From Streptomyces sp. YS415 (GTDB lineage: Bacteria > Actinomycetota > Actinomycetes > Streptomycetales > Streptomycetaceae), in assembly GCF_023544665.1 (NCBI RefSeq), contig NZ_JAMJFL010000007.1:124001-188000 (forward strand): a DNA stretch of 64,000 nucleotides, read 5' to 3'. This document shows, one piece after another, positions 34,121 through 42,822 of this stretch (positions are counted from its first letter, which is position 1; each line of letters begins with the position of its first letter). The notes under the pieces were generated by a model. The model was not told the DNA's origin. It worked only from the letters and a program-made list of their open reading frames with translations, and made no database searches. Both the position numbers and the translations under genes were made by a program.

Positions 34121-35194
34121 TCAGTCCCGCTTCACGGCGCAGATGACCACACGGTTGATGATGGCGTCCGCCGGGATGTCGGCGGGGTCCTTGGCGGTCA
34201 CCTTCGTGACCTCGAACCCGCACTCCTCCAGCCAGCCGCGGTACGTGGACAGCTTCTGCAGGCCACCGCGCCCCACCACACAACCGAGGATGTAGGCCGG
34301 GAAGAAGTCCGCCTGGAGGTCGCCGGGGTCCGTGATGTCCTCCGGGTACACCGGCGCGAGGACGACGACCTGCCCGCCCGGCTCCAGCGCCCGGTGGGCG
34401 TTCCTGAGGATGGTGAGGACCTCGTCCTTGTCGTACATGTCCACGAAGTGCTTGAGCAGCACCACGTCGTAGCCGCCCGGGAGGGACTCCAGGACGTCAC
34501 CGCCCACGAACGAGCACTGCTCCGCCACCCCGTGCTCCTCGAAGGTCCGCAGGCAGGCGGCCTCCAGGGCGGGCTGGTCGAAGGTGGTCACCCGCAGGCC
34601 GGGCGAGCCCTTCGACTGGCAGGTCATCACCGCCCCGAGGCCGTTGCCGCCCCGCGCGTCGAGGACCCGCGCCCCGGCCGGCACGTCGAAGCTGCGGAAG
34701 AACCAGGGATAGACACTGGCCGTCTCGTTCTGCGCCAGCGGCCCCCACGCGGCGCGCACCTCCGGGACCACGGCCGCCGCCTCGAACATCGTGCCCTCGA
34801 AGCCGTAGAGCTCCTTGAGGCCGACCGCACTGCCGGTCGAGAGGGACTCGGGCAGGTAGTACAGCTGCCGCATCATGCCCGTCTTGATCATGCCCATGAA
34901 GGTCAGGACCCGCTGGAGGTCGGCGTCCGGCACGTCCGCGAGCGCGGCGAGGGTGTAGCCGCCGGTGGTCTCGTCCCGGGCGACGAAACCCTCCTTCACC
35001 AGCAGGAGCAGCACCTGTTCCACGGCGTCGGGCTTCACGCCCGTGGCCGCGCCGAGCTCCGCCGCGCTCAGGCCGCCCTCCTTGCGCAGGGCGTCGACGA
35101 GGCCGAGCTCGAAGCAGGCGTACAGGGTCATGAACCGGGTCGGTCCCACCATGTACTCGCGCATCCGGGCCAGTACCGCTTCAGGGTTGGACAC
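34121..35194 (-). CDS. SAM-dependent O-methyltransferase-like enzyme (second methyltransferase)
   Basis: A 357-residue class I methyltransferase with the N-terminal dimerisation winged-helix domain (about 15-95) of small-molecule O-methyltransferases and a catalytic Rossmann domain. SAM motif I reads VLDARGGNGLG (about 177-187), where Arg replaces the usual first Gly. The later DVVLLKHFVDMYDKDE and LEPGGQVVVL are standard. The GTG at 35194 has GAGGGG 6 nt upstream. Three 11-bp-spaced heptamers lie 62-90 bp before it. It may methylate the naphthoquinone or an isoprenoid intermediate, complementing the enzyme at 53166-54161. Confidence 0.8.
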   Translation of the reverse strand: MSNPEAVLARMREYMVGPTRFMTLYACFELGLVDALRKEGGLSAAELGAATGVKPDAVEQVLLLLVKEGFVARDETTGGYTLAALADVPDADLQRVLTFMGMIKTGMMRQLYYLPESLSTGSAVGLKELYGFEGTMFEAAAVVPEVRAAWGPLAQNETASVYPWFFRSFDVPAGARVLDARGGNGLGAVMTCQSKGSPGLRVTTFDQPALEAACLRTFEEHGVAEQCSFVGGDVLESLPGGYDVVLLKHFVDMYDKDEVLTILRNAHRALEPGGQVVVLAPVYPEDITDPGDLQADFFPAYILGCVVGRGGLQKLSTYRGWLEECGFEVTKVTAKDPADIPADAIINRVVICAVKRD

Positions 35195-35255
35195 AGCAAT
35201 CCCCTCGGATCGACCTGTGGGGCCAGGCCCCGCTCCAGTGCTGCTACCGAGTATC

Positions 35256-35284
35256 GGGAGCGGATCTGGAGCGCCGGTAGAGCG
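35256..35284 (-). promoter_or_regulatory. Three direct repeats at 11-bp spacing, SARP-type site before the second methyltransferase
   Basis: On the minus strand heptamers CGCTCTA, CGCTCCA and CGCTCCC begin at 35284, 35273 and 35262, 11 bp apart. Their consensus differs from the GCCAAGT array before the small SARP gene, so a different SARP may bind. A weak -10-like TAGCAG follows about 9 bp later. Confidence 0.5.
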
Positions 35285-35310
35285 GTGCTGTGGCGCGGCC
35301 CCGCCTCGGG

Positions 35311-36087
35311 TCACCTGCCGTAGCGGCGGTCCCGGACGGCGTACGAACGCAGCGCGCGCAGCAGGTCTATTTCGCGGAAGGCCGGCCACAGGACCTCGAC
35401 GAAGTGCACCTCGGCGTAGGCGGACTGCCAGAGCAGGAAGCCGGACAGCCGCTGCTCGCCGGAGGTGCGGATGATGAAGTCGGTGTCGGGGCCCGCCGGG
35501 GAGTAGAGGTTGTCGGAGATGTGCTGGAGATCGAAGTTCTCGGCCAGTTCGCGCGGGTCGCCGCCGGCGGAGATGTGCTTGTCGAAGGCGGAGCGCACCG
35601 CGTCGATGATCTCGCGGCGCCCGCCGTAGCCGACCGCCACGTCGACCTTGAGGCCGCCGCGGCCGGTGGTGCCCACGACGGCGTCCTTCAGGGACCGGGC
35701 GGTCTCCCCCGGCAGCAGGTCCAGCGCGCCGATGACGTCGATCCGCCAGTCCTCGTCGGCCGCGCAGATGCTCGCCACGGTCTCCTCGATGATCTCGAGC
35801 AGGGGCCCGAGTTCGGCCGGCGGCCGGTGCAGGTTGTCGTCGGACAGCATCCACAGCGTGACGTGCTCGATGTCGGCGGCGTCGCACCAGCGCAGGAAGT
35901 CGCCGACCTTCGCGCCGCCCACGCGGTAGCCCTCACGGACGTCGTCGTGCCCGGCACCGCGGGCCCAACGGCGGTTGCCGTCCAGCATGATGGCGACATG
36001 CCGTGGTCGTGGCTTGCCCTCCAGCTTGCGCGCCAGCCGCCTGACGTACAGGGCTTCCAATGCCGACCGAAGCGCCCTCAAGGCCAC
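35311..36087 (-). CDS. uppS: cis-Prenyltransferase (undecaprenyl diphosphate synthase family)
   Basis: A 258-residue enzyme that adds isopentenyl units in cis configuration. The catalytic P-loop is VAIMLDGNRRWAR with Asp36, followed by LWMLSDDNLHRP, the diphosphate-binding RTSGEQRLSGFLLWQSAYAEVHF and the final Arg-rich tail. The GTG at 36087 has GAAGGG upstream. Streptomyces often carry two or more uppS paralogues; one is essential for cell-wall undecaprenyl phosphate. Its position between a trans-prenyl synthase and the SARP/methyltransferase genes could mean a cluster role (irregular or cis prenyl donor) or simply a housekeeping paralogue at the cluster edge. Confidence 0.88.
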   Translation of the reverse strand: MALRALRSALEALYVRRLARKLEGKPRPRHVAIMLDGNRRWARGAGHDDVREGYRVGGAKVGDFLRWCDAADIEHVTLWMLSDDNLHRPPAELGPLLEIIEETVASICAADEDWRIDVIGALDLLPGETARSLKDAVVGTTGRGGLKVDVAVGYGGRREIIDAVRSAFDKHISAGGDPRELAENFDLQHISDNLYSPAGPDTDFIIRTSGEQRLSGFLLWQSAYAEVHFVEVLWPAFREIDLLRALRSYAVRDRRYGR

Positions 36088-36214
36088 GTGCCATGTCCCT
36101 TCGTCCCCACCAACCGCCGATGGGGGCCACCGTATCCCCCGTCGGGGAGCTTCAGCCATCGACGCTGTTCAGGCGGCGGTGGCCGGGCGGGGAGGGGGTC
36201 GGGCCGGGCCGGGC

Positions 36215-37270
36215 TCAGGAGGTGCGGTAGGCGACGCGCCGGGCCATGTCGGCCAGTTCCGTGCGCCACACCTCGTCGAGGGGGGCGTCGGCGATGGCCT
36301 TGCGGCCCCGTTCGACGAGGCCGTCGATGTGCCGTTCGACGTCGCGCGGGACGCCCGTGTCCAGCAGGCGGCGGCGTACTTCGCCGGGGGTGTGGCCCGG
36401 TTCGGTGATCAGGGTGTGGATGTGCTCGTCGCGCTGCATGGCCCAGCCGAGCAGCAGGGTCATCTTGTGCTGGGTGAAGTCCAGGCCGGTGGGCTTGCCG
36501 GTGGCCGCGGTGTCACCGAAGGCGTCGAGCAGGTCGTCCCGGAGCTGGAACGCCTCGCCCACGGCCTCGCCGTATTCCTCGAAGGCAGCGGCCAGGTCGC
36601 CGCGGCCCGCCGCGCTCGCGCCCACCACGAGGGGCCGGTGGATGGTGTAGCGGCCGGACTTGATCCGGGCGATCAGCCGGGAGGTACGGGCGTCCGCGCA
36701 GAACTCGGCCGCCGCGTGCACGTCCATGTACTGGCCGATCATCACCTCGGAGCGCAGCCGGTGCCACTCCGGGAGCGCCGGGCTCGGCGCCTGCGCCATC
36801 AGCTCGTCGCTGTAGACGAGTGCCAGGTCGCCGACGAGCAGGGCCACCCCCTCGCCGTACCGGCGTGCCTCCCCCTGCCAGCCGCGGCCGGCGTGCAGCC
36901 GCGTGTACGTGGTGTGGACGGTGGGCAGGCCGCGCCGGGTGCCGGAGTCGTCCAGGACGTCGTCGTGGACGAGGGCGGACAGGTGCAGCATCTCCAGGGC
37001 GGCACCGGCCGCCACGATCCCGGGGTGGCCGGGGTCGCCGCCGGCGGCCAGGTACCCGGTGACGCAGAAGGCGGGCCGGATGCGCTTGCCGCCCGACGCG
37101 ATCAGCTCGGACAGCGCGTCGATGGGGACGACCGTCCCCTCGTGCACCCCGGCCCACCGGCCGCGCTCGGCGTCGAGCAGGGAGCGCAGCCTGTCCTCGA
37201 CCCGGCGGAGCAGGTCCGCGCGGAGGGCGACCGCCTCCTGGGCGGTACCGGTGCTGATGTCCGAAGTCAC
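36215..37270 (-). CDS. Polyprenyl diphosphate synthase (trans, GPP/FPP/GGPP type)
   Basis: A 351-residue head-to-tail isoprenyl diphosphate synthase that condenses IPP with allyl diphosphates. GGKRIRPAF, the first aspartate-rich motif DDVLD at 103-107 and the second motif DDLLDAFGD are all present. Residues four and five before the first motif are Ala and Ser, small residues that usually permit chains longer than FPP, so GGPP or longer is possible, though GPP would suit the aromatic prenyltransferase best. The GTG at 37270 follows AGGAG. It would use IPP/DMAPP from the mevalonate genes. Confidence 0.88.
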   Translation of the reverse strand: MTSDISTGTAQEAVALRADLLRRVEDRLRSLLDAERGRWAGVHEGTVVPIDALSELIASGGKRIRPAFCVTGYLAAGGDPGHPGIVAAGAALEMLHLSALVHDDVLDDSGTRRGLPTVHTTYTRLHAGRGWQGEARRYGEGVALLVGDLALVYSDELMAQAPSPALPEWHRLRSEVMIGQYMDVHAAAEFCADARTSRLIARIKSGRYTIHRPLVVGASAAGRGDLAAAFEEYGEAVGEAFQLRDDLLDAFGDTAATGKPTGLDFTQHKMTLLLGWAMQRDEHIHTLITEPGHTPGEVRRRLLDTGVPRDVERHIDGLVERGRKAIADAPLDEVWRTELADMARRVAYRTS

Positions 37271-37567
37271 GGATGTCTCCTGGGGTTTTGTAGGTTCGAG
37301 AGTTCGTGGAGAGGGACGTCGGAGCGCGCCGCTCGGGACGAATCTGGAGTTTCCCTTTAGCGCCGATCGACCGCGGATACAGAACGTTGACACCCCGAAC
37401 CGCCCCGTGGAAATCTCCCAGTGCGCCCGGGGCCGAATTCGAGATCTTCAGCCGCGACTTTCCGCTCTTCCCACGAGCCTTCGCCTCGCCCACGGCTGTG
37501 CAATCCACTGGGACGGTTCACGTCATTCAAGACGGCCGACGAACAACCCGCCTGTGAAAGGACTCGC

Positions 37568-38191
37568 ATGGATTCTCACGCCTGCCCGAAGAATTCTCTC
37601 CAGGAACCAGGCGGGGCGACCGAAAGGGCCCTCGGTGCCTCGCGGGTACGGCAGTTGGAAGCCGATCTGCGCGCGCTGCCCGGCCTCTACCAGGAGAGTC
37701 TGCACCACGTCTTACCCACGTCGCGGCGGCCGCATCACACCCGGGTCTCGGGCAGCCGGAGCCGGGACCGCCTGAACATGAGCGCACTCGACGCCCGGCA
37801 CACCGTCCTCGCCGTTCTGGAGTCGTGGGCCCAGTACGTCACCGACGAACTCGGCGGCGCTCCCCCCGCCCGCTCCGTGCCGGACCTCGCGCATTTCCTG
37901 CTGCGCCACCTCACCTGGCTCACCGGGCAGCCGCCCGCGGCCGATCTCGCGGACGAGATCGACGCGCTGCGGCGGGAATTGCTGCGCACGATCGACCCGG
38001 AGCCCGGCGAGCCCCAGGTGGTCACCCGTGAGTGCGTGGTGGCCGACTGCGCCGGACGGATCACGACGTCGCCGCGGCCGGCCGGTGACCGGACGAGCAT
38101 CCGGTGCTCGGCGGGGCACACCTGGGAGATGCACGAGTGGATCACCCTGCGACCGCTCCTGGAGCGGCGGCCGAAGGCTGTCGGCGCATGA
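37568..38191 (+). CDS. Uncharacterised protein with zinc-ribbon-like C-terminus
   Basis: A 207-residue protein I do not recognise by name. The N-terminal half is helical (RQLEADLRALPGLYQESLHHVL). The C-terminus has CVVADCAGRI then IRCSAGHTWEMHEW, a likely Cys/His zinc site. Residues around 75-160 (HTVLAVLESWAQYVTDEL, LAHFLLRHLTWL) look like a helical bundle. It overlaps the small helix-turn-helix gene downstream (ATGA), a gene pair widespread in Streptomyces, perhaps of phage origin. It is read against the surrounding biosynthetic genes, so it is probably not a pathway enzyme. Confidence 0.6.
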   Translation: MDSHACPKNSLQEPGGATERALGASRVRQLEADLRALPGLYQESLHHVLPTSRRPHHTRVSGSRSRDRLNMSALDARHTVLAVLESWAQYVTDELGGAPPARSVPDLAHFLLRHLTWLTGQPPAADLADEIDALRRELLRTIDPEPGEPQVVTRECVVADCAGRITTSPRPAGDRTSIRCSAGHTWEMHEWITLRPLLERRPKAVGA

Positions 38192-38370
38192 CGAAACCGC
38201 CACGCGACCGGCTGGTGCCCACCAAGGTGGCCGCGCTCGCCGCGGGGGTGTCCGAAGCGACGATCCGCAAGTGGGTGAGCCGCGGCAAGATCACCCGCTA
38301 CGGCTCACCGGGCCGCTCCGAGTTCGACATCGACGAACTCACGGAGATCGCCCTGCGGCGACAGCAGTAG
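38188..38370 (+). CDS. Small helix-turn-helix (excisionase/MerR-like) DNA-binding protein
   Basis: A 60-residue protein with a single winged helix: VPTKVAALAAGVSEATIRKWVSRGKITRYGSPGRSEFDIDELTEIA, the pattern of AlpA/excisionase-type or MerR N-terminal domains. It is too short for an effector domain. Its ATG overlaps the stop of the zinc-ribbon gene, so the two are co-translated and probably act together. Its stop lies 35 bp from the convergent lyase gene. Confidence 0.65.
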   Translation: MTKPPRDRLVPTKVAALAAGVSEATIRKWVSRGKITRYGSPGRSEFDIDELTEIALRRQQ

Positions 38371-38405
38371 ATCCTGCCGTGCGAACCGGCCCGGCCGCGG
38401 GGCGG

Positions 38406-39815
38406 CTAGTCCTTCCACGGCCGGCCCGTCACGGGCAGTGACCGGGACAGGGCGCGGTCGACGAGCGGGCCCGCGGCGCCGGTGTAGGCCGCCGGGTCGA
38501 ACAGGTCGGACGGCAGGGCGTCGGCGAGAGCGGCCGACGCCCTGCCGTCCTGCCGCAGCACCTCCGCCAACGGCTCGCCGGTGCTCGCCGAGCGGGCCGC
38601 CGCCTCGTTCAGCAGATCGCGGGCCTGGGCCTTGCCGAGGAGCGGGGCGAGTACGGCGGCGATCCGCTCGGAGACCATGCCGCCCCCCGTCATACCGGTG
38701 TTGGCGCGCATCCGCTCCGGATCGACGGACAGGTGGGAGACGAGCTCCACCGTCTGGTGCGCCGCGCCCCCGGCCAGCCGCAACAGGGCCCGCAGAGGCT
38801 CCCATTCGGCGTGCCAGGCACCGGCGGACCGTTCGTCCTCGCCGGGCAGACAGCCCAGTACGGTCGCGGCGAGCTGGGGCGCCTGCAGCGCGGCGGACCG
38901 GACGGCCGCGGCGAGCACGGGGTTGCGTTTGTGCGGCATCGCCGAGGACGCGCCCCGGCCGCTGGGCGACGGCTCGTGCACCTCCCCCACTTCGGTCCGG
39001 GTCAGCGACAGCACATCGACGGCGATCTTGCCGAGGGCTCCGCACACGAAGGCGGCGGCCGTGGCCGTGTCCACGACGGGCGTGCGCAGCACATGCCAGG
39101 GCAGCAGGGGGGCGGACAGGCCGAGTTCGGCGGCGAACGCGTCCGTCAGGTCCCGCACGTAGCCGGCGGGGTCGGCTCCGGGCGCGTGGGCGAGGTATCC
39201 GGCCAGGGTTCCTGCGGCGCCCCCGAGCTGGACGTCGGCGCTGAGCGCGTCGAGCTTGTGGACCGCGTCCAGGACGAGATGGCGCCAGCCCGCCGCCTTG
39301 AGCCCGAAGGTCGTGGGCACCGCGTGCAGGGCCAGGGTGCGGCCCGCGATCAGGGTGTCCCGGTGCTCCCTGGCGAGGGCGGCCAGCGCCTGCTCGACGT
39401 GTTCGAGGTCGGCGCGGATCAGCCGCACGGCCCGGCCGACCACCAGGACGGTCGCGGTGTCGAGGATGTCCTGGCTGGTCGAGCCCCGGTGCACGTACCG
39501 GGCCGCCTCCGGGTCCCGGTCCGCGACCAGCGCGGTGAACTCCCGTACCAGCGCCACCACGGGGTTGGCGGACTCGCGTGCCTGCCGGGCCAGGGCGGCC
39601 AGGTCGAGCCGGTCGGCCCTGGCGGCCTGCGTGATGACCTGTGCGGCGGCCACGGGCACCGTGCCGAGGCGGGCCTGCGCCCGGCTCAGGGCCGCCTCGG
39701 CGTCCAGCATGGCCTGGAGCCACGCCCCGTCGTGCAGCGCGGCCACGACGGGGGTGCCCGCCCAGACCGGGGACAGCAGACCGGCGTCGTAGGGGGGACC
39801 GGTGTCAATGAGCAT
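38406..39815 (-). CDS. creD: CreD-like nitrosuccinate lyase (aspartase/fumarase superfamily)
   Basis: A 469-residue lyase whose family includes adenylosuccinate lyase, carboxymuconate cycloisomerase and CreD, which splits nitrosuccinate into nitrite and fumarate. The signature loop is GASSAMPHKRNP at 288-299 with catalytic Ser near 290/291; HRGSTSQDILDT (109-120) and His164 complete the active site. It overlaps the flavoprotein gene upstream by 11 bp. That pairing with a CreE-like partner, an AMP-forming ligase and an aminotransferase is the main reason to prefer CreD over a purine or aromatic catabolic enzyme, for which no context exists. Last gene of the main operon. Confidence 0.72.
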   Translation of the reverse strand: MLIDTGPPYDAGLLSPVWAGTPVVAALHDGAWLQAMLDAEAALSRAQARLGTVPVAAAQVITQAARADRLDLAALARQARESANPVVALVREFTALVADRDPEAARYVHRGSTSQDILDTATVLVVGRAVRLIRADLEHVEQALAALAREHRDTLIAGRTLALHAVPTTFGLKAAGWRHLVLDAVHKLDALSADVQLGGAAGTLAGYLAHAPGADPAGYVRDLTDAFAAELGLSAPLLPWHVLRTPVVDTATAAAFVCGALGKIAVDVLSLTRTEVGEVHEPSPSGRGASSAMPHKRNPVLAAAVRSAALQAPQLAATVLGCLPGEDERSAGAWHAEWEPLRALLRLAGGAAHQTVELVSHLSVDPERMRANTGMTGGGMVSERIAAVLAPLLGKAQARDLLNEAAARSASTGEPLAEVLRQDGRASAALADALPSDLFDPAAYTGAAGPLVDRALSRSLPVTGRPWKD

Positions 39816-41781
39816 GGGTGAGTCCTTGGTCGGTGGGGGCGTGCTGTCCGCCGCCGGGTGCCGGGTCCGTCCGGTCGGCGCAGGCGAGGGCCGCCCGGGC
39901 GATGGCGTCGGAATCGGTGAGGGTGACCGAGTTGACGCCGGGCCGGATGCCCGCGGCCGTCACCCAGTGCACCGACTCCGTGGGCACGCCGAACGCGAAG
40001 CGCCGCGGGTGGACCCGTCCCGCCGCGTCGATCAGGCGGAACGGCCGCCCGGTGACGGCGAGTCCGTCGCTCTCGTACGCGCCGCCGGAGCGGGTGCGGA
40101 TGCGGTAGGCGGCGCACTGTCCGGTGGCGAGCAGATGGCGCAGCAGCCGGTCGCCGGTGCGGCGCAGGGTGATGTCGGGCAGGCGTGCCTCGACCAGGGC
40201 GTCCGCCCGGACCTCGGAGCCGGGCACGAGCGGGGAGTACGCGGTGTACCCGCTGCCGTCGACGGCCACCCGCAGGCCCGGCCCGATCACGTGCAGCACG
40301 CCGGCCTCGATCAGGGCGATCATCTCCTCGACGCGCCGGGCGGGCGGTCCGATGGAGAGGAACGCGTTGAGCGGGGTGTACCAGGCGTCCAGGTCGGCGC
40401 GGTACGACTCGCCGTGCAGTCCCCCGTGGTCGACGGCGAGCCGGACCTCGTTGCGCAGGTCGCGCAGGACGTCGAGGGCGGCCTTGAGGGGACCGCTGAC
40501 ATTGCCGCACCTGGCTTCGGCGACGTCCTGGCGCAGGTGGTCCAGAAGCCAGTCGGTGAAGTCCCGGCGGCCGGTGAACCGCCGGTCCCGGTACGGCCGG
40601 GCGAGCAGTTCCCAGTCCCAGCGGTACTTCTCGCTGATGCCGTACGCCGACAGCACGCCGTCCTTCTCCCGCTCCCCCGGTCCGGCCGCCAGGAAGTCGT
40701 CCTGGAGCTGGCGCGCCCTGGCGCTGTGCCCGCGTGAGGTGAGCAGGGTGCGGTAGTAGACGGCCTCGACCTCGCGGGAGATCAGGGGCCACAGATCCGT
40801 CCGGAAGTCGAGCCCGGAGCGGGCGTGGGTGCGGCGCAGCTCCGCCACCCGGTCGGCGGTGAGCAGCAGCGGCTCGTGCCGGCCGTGCGGGCCCTTCTCG
40901 TTGTCGCCCCGCGCCTGGTACGGGATCCCGCGCCGGGACCCGGCGTACAGGTGCGGCTCCCTGCCGCCGGGGTGGTACACGAGCCGTCCCTCGGCGCGGG
41001 AGAAGACGCCCCCGCGGCCGACGGTGAGCTCGGCCATGTGGTCGAAGAAGTTCAACCCGAGTCCGCGCAGCAGCACCCTGGTGCCCGGGGACAGCACGCC
41101 GAGGTCGACGTCGGCCGGGTTGGCGGGGGCGATGTGGATCAGTCCCGCCCGCCGCGAGCGGGCGCCGAACTCCCGCTCGGCGGTGCCGGGCCGGGCGGGC
41201 AGGTGGCCCTGGCAGAGGATCACGGCGTGCAGGCCCGCGAGGACGGTTCCGTCGTCGAGGACGATCCGCTGGAGGGTGGGGTCCTCGGCTTCCGGGTCGT
41301 CGTCGAGGGAGACCGCGAGGGCGGTGTGCGCGGTGACGCGCAGGCCCGGGGGCGCGCCTTCGAGAATGTGCCGGTACGCCCAGCGCAGGTACCGGCCGTA
41401 GAAGGCGCGGGTGGGATAGGTGTCCGGCCCCAACTGCCGTGCCTCGTCCAGGACGTGGGGCGGGCAGTCGTGGCGGAGGCGGCCGGCGAGGAGTGCCTCG
41501 GCCCACTCGTGGAGGCTGGGGCCGGGTTCCAGCGGGCCGCGCAGGTCCACGGAGGCGTCGGTGAACACCGATATCTGTCCGGCCACGGTGTTCATGAGCA
41601 GATGGCGTGACTGGTCGGTGCGCCACACCTTCCCGGCGCCCGGCGGGTAGGGGTCGACGACATGGACGTGGACCGTGCCGCCCTCGGGCCCCGAGCGGGC
41701 GTTGGCGCAGAGCCGCTCGATCACCGACAGGCCCCTCGGGCCGCTGCCGATCAGGCCCACCGTGCAGTGTGTCGCTGTCAT
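39805..41781 (-). CDS. creE: CreE-like flavin monooxygenase (aspartate to nitrosuccinate)
   Basis: A 658-residue FAD/NAD(P)-binding protein of the PF13454 type. The dinucleotide motif GSGPRG is at 12-17, followed by VHVVDPYPPGAGKVWRTDQSRHLLMNTVAGQISVFTD, a stretch I associate with the CreE/FzmM group that oxidises aspartate to nitrosuccinate. Residues about 190-260 hold a second nucleotide region. ATG 41781 puts the motif at the proper distance from the N-terminus; a GTG at 41811 overlaps the preceding stop and is an alternative. It overlaps the CreD-like lyase, so the pair should generate nitrite for diazotisation. Reaction inferred from family and pairing. Confidence 0.7.
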   Translation of the reverse strand: MTATHCTVGLIGSGPRGLSVIERLCANARSGPEGGTVHVHVVDPYPPGAGKVWRTDQSRHLLMNTVAGQISVFTDASVDLRGPLEPGPSLHEWAEALLAGRLRHDCPPHVLDEARQLGPDTYPTRAFYGRYLRWAYRHILEGAPPGLRVTAHTALAVSLDDDPEAEDPTLQRIVLDDGTVLAGLHAVILCQGHLPARPGTAEREFGARSRRAGLIHIAPANPADVDLGVLSPGTRVLLRGLGLNFFDHMAELTVGRGGVFSRAEGRLVYHPGGREPHLYAGSRRGIPYQARGDNEKGPHGRHEPLLLTADRVAELRRTHARSGLDFRTDLWPLISREVEAVYYRTLLTSRGHSARARQLQDDFLAAGPGEREKDGVLSAYGISEKYRWDWELLARPYRDRRFTGRRDFTDWLLDHLRQDVAEARCGNVSGPLKAALDVLRDLRNEVRLAVDHGGLHGESYRADLDAWYTPLNAFLSIGPPARRVEEMIALIEAGVLHVIGPGLRVAVDGSGYTAYSPLVPGSEVRADALVEARLPDITLRRTGDRLLRHLLATGQCAAYRIRTRSGGAYESDGLAVTGRPFRLIDAAGRVHPRRFAFGVPTESVHWVTAAGIRPGVNSVTLTDSDAIARAALACADRTDPAPGGGQHAPTDQGLTHAH

Positions 41782-41804
41782 GGTTCCTGCTTCCACCGGT
41801 GTCT

Positions 41805-42779
41805 TCACCACTCGACCAGCGCGAACCCCGCGGCCATGCCTCCGCCGAAACCGGCCAGGAGGATCAGGTCGCCGGTGCGCAAGGCCCCGGCGCGGGCGGC
41901 TTCCGCGAGGGTGATGGGGATGGAGGCGGCTCCGGTGTTGCCGTAGTGCGTCAGGGTGCGGTGCATGGTGGCCCTGGGCAGGGCCAGGGAGGCGAAGAGG
42001 GTGTCGAGGAGAACGCCGTTGGCCTGGTGCGGGACGAAGTGGCCGATGTCGTCGGGACCGACCCCGCTCTCGTGCAGGAACTGCTTGGTCAGCAGCGGCA
42101 GTCGCTCCTCGACGAAGCCGCGCACCGCCCGGCCGTCCATCCTGAAGTAGTGCAGTCCGGCGTCCAGGGAGGCTCGGTCGAGGGGTAGTCGACTGCCGCC
42201 GGCCGGCACCTCGATCAGGTCCGCCAGCTCGCCGAAGGTGTGCGTGGCGAGGGCGCGGACGCGGGCGCCCCGGCCCGGGCCCAGCACCATCGCCCCGGCG
42301 CCGTCGCCGAACAGCACGACCGTCCTGCGGTCGGCCGGGTCGAGGATGCGCGAGTACACGTCGGCGCCGATGACCAGGGCGTGTCCGCCCCTTCTGGCCA
42401 GCATGCCCTCGGCGGCGGCGAGCGCGAACACCTCGCCGGAGCAGACGGCGTTGACGTCGAAGGCCGCCGCGTCGACGGCGCCGAGCAGATGCTGCACCCG
42501 GGCGGCGGTGGGCGGCTGGGGCCGGTCGGGTGTGGAGGTGGCGACAACGATCACCGTCAGCCGGTCGGCGGTGATCCCGGCCGACCGCAGCGCGTCCCGC
42601 CCCGCGGCCGCGGCCAGGTCCGAGGTGGCCTGCCCGGGGGCGGCCCAGCGCCGTTCGCGGATGGCGGTCTTGCGGACCACCCAGGCGTCGTCGACGCCCG
42701 CCCCGGCTCCGGCCTCGTCATTGGAGACAACCCGGTCCGGCACATGAGCACCCGTACCGAGGACCCGGACTTCGGTCAT
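41805..42779 (-). CDS. nphT7: Acetoacetyl-CoA synthase, NphT7-like (KAS III family)
   Basis: A 324-residue KAS III-like enzyme that condenses acetyl-CoA with malonyl-CoA to acetoacetyl-CoA, feeding the mevalonate pathway irreversibly. Catalytic Cys113 (AVCSGEVFAL), His251 (PHQAN) and Asn281 (HYGNTGAAS) align with Cys115, His256 and Asn286 of NphT7 from strain CL190. It lies next to HMG-CoA synthase in the same order as the CL190 mevalonate cluster. GGGAGG precedes the ATG. Confidence 0.88.
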   Translation of the reverse strand: MTEVRVLGTGAHVPDRVVSNDEAGAGAGVDDAWVVRKTAIRERRWAAPGQATSDLAAAAGRDALRSAGITADRLTVIVVATSTPDRPQPPTAARVQHLLGAVDAAAFDVNAVCSGEVFALAAAEGMLARRGGHALVIGADVYSRILDPADRRTVVLFGDGAGAMVLGPGRGARVRALATHTFGELADLIEVPAGGSRLPLDRASLDAGLHYFRMDGRAVRGFVEERLPLLTKQFLHESGVGPDDIGHFVPHQANGVLLDTLFASLALPRATMHRTLTHYGNTGAASIPITLAEAARAGALRTGDLILLAGFGGGMAAGFALVEW

Positions 42780-42822
42780 GCGCCCGTCCTCCCCTCAATC
42801 GGTCTGGATACGGCACGGCCGG

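Noticed and set aside
38406..39815. Adenylosuccinate lyase or carboxymuconate cycloisomerase role for the lyase
   Set aside because: No purine or protocatechuate genes are nearby, and it overlaps a CreE-like flavoprotein in a pathway that needs nitrite.
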